Source: Zarea fungicola (lineage: Eukaryota > Ascomycota > Sordariomycetes > Hypocreales > Cordycipitaceae). Taken from it: a stretch of DNA of 18,818 nucleotides. Made by a program: the position numbers and the translations under genes. Below, one piece after another: positions 7,993 through 16,849 of this stretch (positions within the stretch are counted from its first letter, which is position 1; each line of letters opens with the position of its first letter). The notes under the pieces were generated by a model. It was not told where the DNA came from, did no database searches, and worked only from the letters and a program-made list of their open reading frames with translations. The stretch is from the NCBI GenBank assembly GCA_900169235.1, contig FWCC01000439.1, positions 4,037 through 22,854 on the forward strand, written 5' to 3'.

Positions 7993-9816
7993 TGATTTAC
8001 TTTGGAGAGTTGTTTCTCGATGACTGGACGCCTTGGATGATCATCGAAATATGAGGAGGGAAAGAGAAATGTGAGGAAGCAAATCAAACGCACGCAGTTT
8101 CGGCGTTTGCATGTTTGCTTTTGCATTAACTGAAGCACGCCAGCTTTCCGCCTGACGGCAGCAAAGCCACTGTGATATGCCTGCCTGTCTCGTCATGCAT
8201 TTCAGCTCCGCTAATTCATGCAGGTGACGGACTGAAAGTTTGGTTCACGAATAGAAGAGGTGGAATCCTGCGGAACGGGGCTGAGCCCATATTACCTGCA
8301 TACTCATGGCGGCAACGCGAGGCTCATTCTACCCCGGCCCCTGCACCCCCTGCTGAGTCTGATCATATCGATTGCGACGGGATTAATGCTAACTAGCGGA
8401 ACTTCAAAACTTGAGCACTTGCATGAAGACCCGGTCCAGTTAAATAGTTAAACAACTATTCAGGTGGCAATCACGAGGGGCATTTTGATTATTTCCAGAG
8501 GCGGAGGTTTAGCGCCGTGGCGCGAGGTGCATTTCGCCATGAATAGTAGTCGAAAGAAGCTGTAAAGAAGCTAGCATAGAATACCATGCATATTAATAAA
8601 TAACGGTTCAACAAAATTGTATTAGGAAATGGGGTCAAGCATAGATTCAGGCCTGACCACTTGGTCGGATGTGGTTGTTTCAAGATCTCGGAGCTGCTTC
8701 TATCCACTTGCTCAGTAACCACGAGAACTTTAATAAGGTTCCTTTCTCAATGACGTTAATGTCGGTGGCATTGCCAGTGGCCAAATCCCCTGCAGTTATA
8801 GCAGAGTCCATAATGACGCAGACCTTAACTGCTCCGGTCCAGCATCCCCTAGTATGAGTTCAAAGAATTAAGACAGTCTTACTACCACTGCTGCGCTTTT
8901 TACACAGCTAACTAATGAACCGAGTGGATGTTACGGAGAGTCTTAGAAGACAATACGTTGAGAAAATCCAAGACATGTTGTGTCCCATCTGTATCACGGC
9001 TCGGCTCCCGCCTATCCACCCCCGATCGTTCATCTTACCTGCCTAGCTTGCGCGGAGAATCCTCTAGGTATTTAAAGCGCATGATAGATATTCAAGGTGC
9101 AGTCATAACAATAAGCTTGGGCATCAAGCATTCTAATTACTTTAGGCTACACCCACTGTATGCTGCTGTCTCAACGTAGTGCTGTCGCGGCTCCAGGGCT
9201 TACATTTACGTCATTATAGTGGACTTTGCACTGTTGAGACTAAGTTTGCAGGCGGGCTGAGAAGGAAGCGTAATGCACATGCCCGTACCAAGTTGTGAAT
9301 GCCTCCGATACCAATATTGGCAGCCGACGGGATACACTTCTTAATTAAATTAACGTTGTATGAGCATAAAATTGCAGATATGATTAATAGAGTTAATTCA
9401 CGTGATCTGACTTTCTTATGGAAGGGGCTGAGGTGGAATTGATGACAATACTGACATCCCCTACATTTACATCTCAGCATGACTTGATCTGACTTCAGAG
9501 CTTGTTCCTCCTGTAATGCCTATGTTGCTGTCCTGGCATCCGTTTCTGATTCGCCCTTGGCCACCATCATGTAAGGTGCCTGGCAGGTTGATTCACTAGC
9601 GCGTGTGGAAGCTCTTGCCAGGCAACAAAGACCGACTTGTATCCCGTTAGACTGTGACGTTGCTTTGCAGTTTACCGGTAGAGGGAAGTCCTTGCATTAG
9701 ATTGAAATTAAAATATCTCGGACTTTGTCCATACCCATAAGCTTTTTGATTATACGAACAAAGGGCTTCACTAACGAGCTTCATAGAGCCACTACTTGGT
9801 GATTTTTGTGTCCCGA
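7993..9816. other. Gene-poor stretch, nothing firmly identified
   Basis: The first about 170 nt are the promoter/leader of the 6904-7992 gene, with CT-rich sequence on the minus strand. Beyond that there are only short open frames on both strands (for example 9214-9480 minus, 88 codons from an ATG, and 8489-8722 minus). They lack recognisable motifs or neighbouring splice sites. Composition is close to average with few CpG-depleted patches. Ancient decayed genes are possible. Confidence 0.5.
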
Positions 9817-9845
9817 GTACGCCAACCGGCCCTCAGTTGGCGTAC
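9817..9845. repeat. Perfect 10-bp inverted repeat, 9-nt loop
   Basis: GTACGCCAAC (9817-9826) is exactly complemented by GTTGGCGTAC (9836-9845), with CGGCCCTCA between. Two further outer base pairs are possible after one mismatch. It lies in a region with no gene. It could be a transposon-end remnant, a binding site for a dimeric regulator or a hairpin in a transcript. Confidence 0.75.
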
Positions 9846-9940
9846 ACGTTAAATTCTGACTCCAGTTGCAGGGTAGCTAAACTGGCTGAAACGCGCCATG
9901 TCGTTTAAAAAACTTGGGCTAGCTACGCTCTGCACCAACA

Positions 9941-9971
9941 TGCGATGCGTCTATCATTGAGACGCAACGCA
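9941..9971. repeat. Imperfect 12-bp inverted repeat, 7-nt loop
   Basis: TGCGATGCGTCT (9941-9952) pairs with AGACGCAACGCA (9960-9971) at 11 of 12 positions around the loop ATCATTG. It lies about 100 nt from the perfect hairpin at 9817. Outside it, the ACTTGG at about 9912 and CCAAGT at about 9991 are also complementary, suggesting a larger degenerate fold-back. Confidence 0.6.
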
Positions 9972-10265
9972 GTACGCTTCAGGTCTAAAATCCAAGTTAA
10001 ATTGGGCTGATTGAGTAATCAAATTATTTTCATAGCCATAGGTATGAGACTTCTGTTGCCATCAGCCGTATGTCTTCACATGTACGCGACAGTGGGGTTG
10101 TAATTGATCTCTTAGTTTGGCAGATGAATGCCTTATCTGCACTTGCTACACATTGCGTAGCTACATTGGTTTCTCATACTGCATGAGATCCCTCTTATTC
10201 GCCTTCTTAACATGAAGCAATTGCGCAAGGTGATTAAAGTGCTGCGTATGCCAGTATACCGATTA

Positions 10266-10508
10266 AGCACCAAGGACCTCCCTAGAATATTTATAGTGTT
10301 CAATTAGCCTTCCACCAATACCATAGAGTCGTTGGTCTGGATCGACAAGCAGACCATTGAGATAGACCGCGGGTTCGATGGCTATAGTTAAGAAATAGGG
10401 GAACCAGGTCACAAAGCCAATGATTTCTCTGGCCAAGGCGTCGGGTTTTTCAACACCGCCACGGCATAGTATTACTTCACCATTTCGACGAGAAAGCCGG
10501 CAAAAGTA
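10266..10508 (-). pseudogene. Protein-like open frame without ATG, 81 codons, unrecognised
   Basis: Open minus-strand frame between a TAG (10509-10511) and a TAA (10263-10265). It has no in-frame ATG, so it would be missed by start-based gene calling. The peptide has regular alternation of charged and hydrophobic residues (KPDALAREIIGFV, then FPYFLTIAIEPAVYLNGLL, then VDPDQRLYGIGGRLIEHYK) and ends in REVLGA. It reads like the C-terminal part of a globular enzyme, but I cannot name the family. No matching upstream exon was found on the minus strand. It may be a gene relic or chance. Confidence 0.25.
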
Positions 10509-10511
10509 CTA

Positions 10512-11039
10512 GTGGTAACTTCATCTAAAATGGTCCGCTTAGATAAAACTCATTATAGCGTACCTATAGTGATCGCCAGCGCTGCTTGTCTCCTTGAGTA
10601 ATAGACCGAACTATAACTTGCATCGTGTTTAAACTTGTCTTGAGATGACAGTAACAAGTTGTGGGGAAATATAGATTGCGAGCGCAGCGTTGAACTAGCA
10701 ATCCTCTATTGGAGGAAGGTCTCATAAGAAACTAGTGATACTAGCATGAGGTTTTTCAATCGTAGTTGCAGGAGGTGTGGTAATTCTTTACGTTGAAGTG
10801 GTGATAAAAGCAGTAGTCTTTGGGCGGCGCGGTTCTCATCTGGATTGCATACAGTGTGTGAGTTCTCTTTCTACTGTAAAGCCATGATAACTTGGTGTCA
10901 AGTCGGAACGCCATGGTTCGGTTCTGTTAAAACTTCCTCCACCTCAATCATTGTCGCAATCTAGAATATGAGTAACCCACCGCAATAGATAAAGGTCTTG
11001 ATATGCCTAGTTAATTGTTAAGTTTTGGCTGATCGAGTG
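10512..11039. other. Intergenic, no supported gene
   Basis: Short frames only, all interrupted. No promoter, repeat or RNA gene is recognised apart from scattered AT-rich tracts. Confidence 0.5.
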
Positions 11040-11061
11040 GTCGCTGTCCGCGGAAAGCGAC
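11040..11061. repeat. 22-bp near-perfect palindrome
   Basis: GTCGCT-G-TCCGCGGA-A-AGCGAC reads the same on both strands except for one mismatched pair (positions 7 and 16). The central 8 bp are a perfect palindrome. It stands about 45 nt upstream of the ATG-initiated open frame at 11105, so a dimeric-regulator site is conceivable. Confidence 0.7.
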
Positions 11062-11104
11062 ACACCCTGGCTAGTTGGCTACTATCCATACAGAGCCTAG
11101 CAGA

Positions 11105-11554
11105 ATGCGACCGCAATTATTACACGCATGCCTCGGGCTGGTGCTAGCTAATTTTTTAATGTCCAAACTTGGTACTTCGTGGACGATTGCCGAATCCCTG
11201 GCATGTTAGGTGGCGTTGGAGCGGGCGTACCAATTGCGTGTTAGTGGATTGGAGGAACGCGTGGAAACCTCACATCAAAAGCAACACATTACTAGACACG
11301 CAGAATACAAGAAGGAGCCTTTTATGCGAAGCCAGCTTTCCGGATTAGGTGCGAAATACGCTGCCCATATCTGTGCCTTTCTTAAATATGAGTGCAATGA
11401 TGATTTGGCCGCCCAACTTTTTACGGAGGCGCATGGTGTTTGGGCTTTGGTGTTAACGGTTTTGGGAGACAATATAGGCGGAACTGTCCGATCTCGGGTA
11501 TTGTGGCACAATCACCGCGAATGCATCACCAAGTCGAACAGAACTACCATGTAG
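11105..11554 (+). pseudogene. Possible small secreted-protein gene broken by one TAG
   Basis: One frame runs from the ATG at 11105 to the TAG at 11555, about 150 codons, interrupted by a single TAG at 11207-11209. The first 34 codons read like a signal peptide (MRPQLLHACLGLVLANFLM). The downstream part has a charged region followed by a Cys-containing stretch (AAHICAFLKYEC) and a hydrophobic segment (ALVLTVLG). A GTTAGG beside the stop could be a splice donor, but the nearest TTAG gives only about 40 nt with no clear branch site. No family is recognised. It could be a recently broken orphan gene or a chance frame. Confidence 0.22.
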
Positions 11555-11557
11555 TCA

Positions 11558-12066
11558 TCGGCGTGTTTTAAATCTATGCTAAATCAAATTGACGTCTCAT
11601 CTCAAGATTATCCCTGACATTCGACAGTGTTAAATTTGTATCTTTGTAACACAGAAAATTGGACTAGTTCAAAGATCTTGAGGGAGATTGCGACACCGCA
11701 AAGTCTGTACGACGGTAAAAAACGGTAAAAAATAATAATAATCTCTTGTTCCTAAAAGGGGATTGAAGCTGTGTCTCTATCGGTTATTTTTCTTAAATAA
11801 TAGGACTTGATATAGTACACATTCTAATAATAAGCATTGAATTGTTTTATGGCATATCTAATAACTATTAGAACTCTATCTACGCTAAAGAGCAACATAC
11901 ATGTCCCATATAGCAGCTATAATTTCACGTACTCGAGCAGCGTCCTTGTGGAGATCCAATATTGTAGCCTAAGATTGACTTGATGTAGCGTCGCATGGCT
12001 GTGGTCCTGCTCGGCGGGTAAGCAGAAACCGAGTGTTATAAATGGACCATGCCTTGAACATGTCAT
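11558..12066. other. AT-rich intergenic, 3' flank of the KP4-like gene
   Basis: Contains a short tandem duplication of ACGGTAAAAA at about 11713-11731 followed by AAT trinucleotide repeats. No gene is seen. Confidence 0.55.
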
Positions 12067-12468
12067 TTAACAGACTCCGTTGCAGCCATGAGTGCTGGTG
12101 ACGGCATTGACAGTGAGAATTCCGTGAGTGTTCTCGTTGTTATCGCTAGGGAAGAAAACGGGGACACTGCCGCATTTTTTGCACCCATGGTTCTTCAGCT
12201 GACCAAGAAGAAACTTGATAGTATCGCCTCGAATGCCTCCCGTGCCTTTCAGGAAGGCGCAGAGACCATTGTTAAGCTCGCTCTGAAGGCAAACAATGTT
12301 TTGACCGTTTTGGTAGACGCGGTTGTTGTCAATGCTATTGGCGAGATTGGCAATCAGTCCAAGGCTTCCCACGATTCCAGGGCAATTACCGCTACCGTTG
12401 CAGTTGATACCTGCAGAGACGGAGCCGAGAATGCTGGTAAGCGTGATGAGAGAGGCAGTGAAGCGCAT
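12067..12468 (-). CDS. KP4 killer-toxin-like secreted protein, 133 aa
   Basis: Small secreted protein resembling the KP4 family, named after a virus-encoded Ustilago toxin that blocks calcium-dependent growth of sensitive fungi. Many ascomycetes carry chromosomal relatives. After a signal peptide (about 19 residues, MRFTASLITLTSILGSVSA), the mature part starts GINCNGSGNC. Eight cysteines lie at 23, 29, 60, 70, 96, 99, 129 and 133, enough for four disulfides. Family hallmarks include the INC-x-GSG-x-C start, CAF after the third/fourth Cys, HGCKKCGS, and the final GILTVN..GC-x-G-x-C. The ATG at 12468 is used because the six-codon extension upstream begins with TTG; its context (AAG before ATG) is good. 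A TATA element lies upstream at 12594-12601. No intron is needed. Eight rather than the ten cysteines of viral KP4 is a difference from the founding member. Activity is not predictable from sequence. Confidence 0.85.
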   Translation of the reverse strand: MRFTASLITLTSILGSVSAGINCNGSGNCPGIVGSLGLIANLANSIDNNRVYQNGQNIVCLQSELNNGLCAFLKGTGGIRGDTIKFLLGQLKNHGCKKCGSVPVFFPSDNNENTHGILTVNAVTSTHGCNGVC

Positions 12469-12593
12469 CTTGACTAGCGTTTTCAAAAGGTGAATTTAGA
12501 GAATGAGATAAAAAGGCAACAAAGTAACTTGCTTCTGTTTGATCGAGGATGGTGGTACGGAACAGCTTGTTAATGAGCGAGGAATAGTCTAGA

Positions 12594-12601
12594 TATTTAT
12601 A
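12594..12601 (-). promoter_or_regulatory. TATA box of the KP4-like gene
   Basis: Minus-strand TATAAATA, 126 nt upstream of the ATG, followed by CT-rich leader sequence. Placement fits fungal promoters. Confidence 0.6.
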
Positions 12602-13499
12602 TGTGAACCGGTGATCTAACAAACTGACCCAGGCCTATATATATCTCAAATGGTTTCAATGAGTGGCTGTTTGTCCCAATAGTGAAGCTTACATGGCATC
12701 CCTGCTCCGCCTAGTGAAGCCATGTTAAATGTTATATTAAGAACTATGGCTATTTTTGAAACTCCTAGGAACAGCCTTACAAATATGCAGTGTGTTTGTG
12801 GCTGTGTGGGATCTCTAATTCACCCGTTATCAACGTGGTAAAGGTCGGCACGAGAGCTGCCGAGGAGAAGCAAGCAGCTTCTTGCAGCGTAGTAGTGGCT
12901 AGAGGCAGTTTTTTGGCCACAGGAACCATTGAAGAGGAATATCAACTGACAGATGTGAACGTGTACTTTGTAAACAATAGAGCCATGATAATGTAATTTT
13001 TCTTTGTCTTTCCGCCCTTACTATCATCAGCTTGGCAGCCAACAGTCTTTCGCGGGAGACCAGCCATCGGACATATTACTGTTACTGCCGTCGTCGTATT
13101 CAAACCACAAGCAGACGATATATCGAACCGAGGAAGACTTCACCATGTGTTCGGAATACTTTGTTCTATATAGAGTTCTACTACGCGACACCGGGGATTG
13201 ATTACGGGCTTTTTGAAACTTGGTGGAATTCGTAAATGTATTCTCGGAGACACCTCGCTTGCTTCAGCATCTCGAAATTCTTGAGGTTTGAGCTCGCTCA
13301 AATTTGCGAGGCTGCGGTTTGAGGAACCCTCGTGCAAGCTTTGCACTCAAATCTGCCCTCTGTCGTCAATACAAGCCGGACTCTTCCACTGTATCCCCCC
13401 CTTTGACCGATAGACATTTCTTAAACCCCCTCCCCCCCGAATATCGGATTACTCCTGCGTAATTAAACCCACAGCAAGAACGCCTTCACACACCGGTAA
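12602..13499. other. Intergenic, weak open frames and small hairpins
   Basis: Plus-strand frames at about 12769-12996 and 13032-13235 are open but lack ATG starts. They are separated by an acceptor-like TTACTATCATCAG (about 13018-13030), so a decayed two-exon gene is possible. No family is recognised. Two hairpins follow: TTTGAG-CTCG-CTCAAA (13287-13302) and GTGCAA-GCT-TTGCAC (13332-13346). C-runs lie near 13395-13440. Confidence 0.35.
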
Positions 13500-13760
13500 C
13501 TAATACATTATATATTATATTCCTAGTTTAGTAAGCGCCAAACATAAATAAGCCGTATGCTTTATAGTAACAGAGAGAGCAATAAGGCCTCAGTGGAAGC
13601 TTGCCCGAGCACTATACTATTTTAGTGGATAAATAACCTCAACTAGTAACTTAGGCAGGTAGGCTATTAAATTTACTATAAGATCTGGCTTAACTACCTC
13701 TTAAAAGCCATATATAATGCCTTAATTAGTATTAAGCTAGGTGGGGACCTATTAAGCAGA
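13500..13760. repeat. AT-rich, CpG-poor patch, RIP-like repeat debris
   Basis: The segment is dominated by TA-rich words (for example ATTATATATTATATTCC) with only a few CpG dinucleotides, in contrast to the flanks. This is what repeat-induced point mutation leaves in old transposon copies of ascomycetes. No transposase frame remains. The boundaries are approximate. Confidence 0.4.
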
Positions 13761-14643
13761 GCAAGCTTCCCGCAACCTATGCGGTTTTTTAATCTAGTTG
13801 GCTGTCGTTGGTTAGCTTCTCTAAGTACGTCATCCATCCATCCACTTACTCACTGCTGTATATGACTTTTAAGTCTATTCAAGCCTTGGCTTACCTTGTA
13901 GGTGTATGCTGTAAATGTCGATAACAAATGCTTGAAGACCCATGACCACGGTCCGACTTCCGATGCTCTATGCCGTATTGCCTTCCAGTGGCACACTTCT
14001 TGGTTCGTCGGACCTGCCACGGTCACGATATCCTCGCGTACCGTGTACGGTGCGGAAAATTGGAACGGATCGCGGCAGAGGAACCGGGTTTGACCAAGAG
14101 GGTTTCCAGCTTGCGGATAAATGTCAACTTGCTAATAATCTGCTGCCACTGTCACTGAGTAGGACTATTTGATTTGCTAGCAACAGTATTGAGTCACCTG
14201 CATAAGACATATGGATGCCATTGAAAATTATATTCCGGGCATATAATAAAGTAGATATTTTATGGTGCCTTGATTGGAAACAAATGCGTAAATAATGTAG
14301 AACGTAAGAGGTTCTAGAGACTAGATTGGGTTTTTAACTCGGAAAATGTCCGATTATGTTGGGTCCAGTTCTCTGGGAAATGCTGACCTCAAATAGTTAT
14401 ACTATCGCCAAAAATTCAAATGCGTGCAACTTCCCGAAAAGTTTAAGTCGACTTTTGACTGCATAAGTAATAGGCAACTAAACCTAAATCTAAAATCTAA
14501 TAGTTAAAATTTAAAATGACAAATGTCTAGAATGTAAAAACGTAGCACTACTCTGCTACTATACTGGTACAGTGAAATTTTGACCCTGCTCTTTAGAACG
14601 CTTCAGTCGGCGTTTTCTGCAGCCCATCAGCAGCATCCGCAAA
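13761..14643. other. Intergenic, no firm gene
   Basis: Overlapping open frames occur on the plus strand at about 13902-14172 (one ATG-initiated at 13942, 76 codons), without recognised motifs. A CATC microsatellite lies near 13828-13842. Imperfect CTAAA-type repeats lie at 14478-14503. The right end is the 3' flank of the secreted-protein gene. Confidence 0.45.
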
Positions 14644-15486
14644 TTAACATTTAACGTGATTCTGACCAGTACTGCATCCGTAGTTTAGCCATTGTCCTGT
14701 GTTTGGATTCTTTGCAGGAGCAGTAGCTCCTCCTCTGACATATTCGCCGCCGCAGCTGTTTTTGCCGCAGTGAGGTTGATAGTTGACACAATTCTGAGAC
14801 CAGAACCAACCCCAAGAAATGTAGGGCTGGACCCAAACTTGAACGACGCTGTTTTTGTCGACGTTACAAGTGTACGTCCTGGTTTCCGTCCAAGTCTGAG
14901 TCACAGATATACCTAGGCTCAGTGCCAAGATATCAGCAATGACCTTCGCATCTAACCCGGCATTTTGCGTAACTCCAATGCTATAGGATGACGAAAGAGC
15001 CTGAGAGCCCCCGGCGCTTGACTTGCCAGTCCAGAGACAAGAAGAGGAGGGGGACCAGCTTCCAGGGAACTGCTGAACCTGCTTGGCCCATGTTTTGGTA
15101 TAGTGATAAGGCGCCCAGCAGTTCGGTCCGTCGAGAATTCGCTTGCCAGGAGATGTAAGGTTACGCGTAACAGTAGCCAAGTTAACAAAAGCTTTCTCAT
15201 CGCTTATGTAAATCGTGTGATTAGCACCTTGTTTTATTAGCATCTCATGCATATATTACAAGCAATTTGTTTGACTAGACGTACCATGATTCGCTTCCAA
15301 GTATCCTGAGAGAGTAGTTGAGTTAACAATCCATTCAGGTGGATGGTAGCGCAAGACATTTTCATGAACCATTGTTTCCGAAAGTGATCTCACTCCCAGA
15401 GCAGGAGTTGATTCGGCGCCCACACTGGCCGCACCGTCCAGGGCGAACGCGGCACCAGCAATAGCAAAAAGCCGAATGGTCTTCAT
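14644..15486 (-). CDS. Secreted cysteine-rich protein, 261 aa, two exons, unrecognised
   Basis: Exon 1 is 15285-15486 and exon 2 is 14644-15227. A 57-nt intron joins them in frame, completing a Gly codon (residue 68). Residues 1-24 form a signal peptide (MKTIRLFAIAGAAFALDGAA). N-glycosylation sites are NST (55), NHT (70) and NLT (90). The mature part has eight cysteines, beginning with NCWAPYH (Cys104) and ending at the last residue. A middle region with alternating small, hydrophobic and Thr/Ser residues (ALSLGISVTQTWTETRTYTC) looks like long beta hairpins. A tryptophan-rich patch (WVQPYISWGWFW) and a Gly/Asn-rich tail (NPNTGQWLNYGCSTGQN) follow. I recognise no named domain; the beta/Thr-rich segment is reminiscent of secreted beta-rich proteins of fungi and actinobacteria, but this is only an impression. 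A TATA-like element at about 15597-15603 (minus) precedes it. Confidence 0.8.
15228..15284 (-). other. Intron of the secreted-protein gene (57 nt)
   Basis: On the minus strand the donor is GTACGT and the acceptor ACAAG, with a branch-like GCTAATA 17 nt before the end. Without splicing, exon 1 runs into a TAA shortly after the donor. Confidence 0.8.
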
Positions 15487-15838
15487 TGTTAAAATTGATC
15501 AACAGATGTATTGAAAAGAATGCTGTTTCGGAATTCAATGGTCGTTGGGATTAATAGCAGATGAGAGGTGTGTTTGTAAAGGGATCACTCATCCTTAATA
15601 TAGGTAAACTGATCATTGTAACTTCGGCAGAATGCACGCAGGGTAGGTATTAGTTATCGAAGTCAGCTTCTCGGCACAGAAGCGGTGTCTATTCGTGACA
15701 ACCGGTGCGCGGCATCGGGTGTCGGTTCCAACCAATTAGCGTACGAACAATTTGGTGCCTAGTTGCCAGTGGATCGCCTCAATTTCTACGGAGTAGCAGT
15801 GGTTAATCTAAACTCCCGATCCACGTTGGTACAAGCTA
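15487..15838. other. Promoter region of the secreted-protein gene
   Basis: Upstream region of the 14644-15486 gene, with a TATA-like CTATATTAA (minus, about 15596-15604) and CT-rich leader. No other gene is seen. Confidence 0.5.
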
Positions 15839-16051
15839 CACGTCATCGAGAAGCGGACCACAGTTAGCGATCAACAGCCTTGCAGGGTGTGATGGCCAAC
15901 GGCCAGTAGCCCACGCCACTTCGAGGCTCGCAACGGGGCACAAGTCTATATGGCGGCTTACGGTTTACATGAGGAACTGCCAAACTCGGCATCTACTGCT
16001 CGATGCCAGGTTCCTGACTCCCAATCCGCGGCTTGCTCCCGTCGGGATAAC
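15839..16051 (-). pseudogene. Decayed short-chain dehydrogenase (SDR) fragment
   Basis: In one minus-strand frame the peptide begins VIPTGASRGLG, the cofactor-binding TGxxxGxG motif of SDR enzymes. About 60 residues later it reads LLIANCGPLLD, close to the family's NNAG motif after strand 4. Order and approximate spacing are right, though somewhat short. The frame is broken by a TAA at 15965-15967 and closed by a TAG at 15836-15838. No start, YxxxK active site or C-terminal part was found nearby, so this is a remnant at best. The two motifs together make chance less likely but do not prove homology. Confidence 0.38.
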
Positions 16052-16800
16052 TTACTAATCCTATCAAATTAGTATAACTTCAAGACACATGTACCGCGCT
16101 AACAGGGGCTTTAGAAATGCCTCAAATAAGCATAACCAGCCCGTCTACTGCAGCGGAGCCCATCAGACTGCCGTCTAGAGTCAGCAACTGTTTTGCTGAC
16201 TCGGGACTGAGACTGTGTTTCTAGACTCCAACAGACCCAGGCATTAATTTTGAGGTGACCCATACTATACTTGCGGCCAAAAACGGTCAGAATTAAGTGT
16301 ACGAAAACGCCGCAGCGCTGACCTGCCGACACAGGAATCTGCAAAGTATAGATAGGGGTTAATAGCAAAAAGACCTCATGTAGGCGTTTTCTTGTTGGCG
16401 TAACTGAATCCACTTGACCGGGTATGGCCATAATGGCTCCATATTAAAATCTGGTCCTTTTTGTACTGAATTCGCCTATTCCGCAGATTGCTGTCAAGAA
16501 CTTTTTAATCAGGCAATTAGCAAATACTTGTAGACATACTGTAGATACATGGCAGGATGCTACAGTATTAGTATCAAATTTCCTTTTAGCCCCTCCCTCC
16601 TGCGATGTCGGGGTTTGTTGATGTGGAACAGAGCTTTGTCACCCTTACTTAATTTATTCGAGTGTTTGTAGTTAATCTGAAGTTCCAGGCTCGGAATTAG
16701 TAAGAGGCAAAGGTAAGTCTCATCTCGCACATGATCTTGTACGAAGTCATTGGCTTTGACAAACAGCACCCCTCCTTGCCTCCGTAGGCCTTGATGCCAG
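16052..16800. other. Intergenic, with nested inverted repeat
   Basis: No supported intact gene. A minus-strand frame of 106 codons (16111-16431, ATG start) has no recognised motif and overlaps an inverted repeat, so it is not called. The right end may include the degraded 3' part of the chitinase relic. Confidence 0.5.
16173..16226. repeat. Nested inverted repeats
   Basis: A perfect 10-bp stem, GAGTCAGCAA (16178-16187) and TTGCTGACTC (16193-16202), has a 5-nt loop. It sits inside an outer pair, GTCTAGA (16173-16179) and TCTAGAC (16220-16226). Both inner arms carry TGACTC, a partial match to Gcn4/CpcA-type sites. It may be a regulatory site or the remnant of a fold-back element. Confidence 0.6.
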
Positions 16801-16849
16801 GCCTTTCAGCGACCCTCAGCCGCCATGTTCAAAGTTTATTCGATCCTAT

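Noticed and set aside
10365..10380. GGTTCGAT resembling a tRNA B box
   Set aside because: No matching A box, acceptor stem or anticodon loop could be built around it.
12088..12477. 129-codon plus-strand frame opposite the KP4-like gene
   Set aside because: Antisense shadow; the minus strand has signal peptide, cysteine pattern and promoter.
12469..12486. Six-residue extension of the KP4-like protein
   Set aside because: The extension starts at TTG; the ATG at 12468 begins a typical signal peptide.
14478..14503. CTAAA-type repeats resembling telomeric DNA
   Set aside because: Only about four irregular units, without the CCCTAA core; simple AT-rich sequence is more likely.
16111..16431. 106-codon minus-strand frame
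   Set aside because: No motif, overlaps the inverted repeat, and no splice or promoter context supports it.
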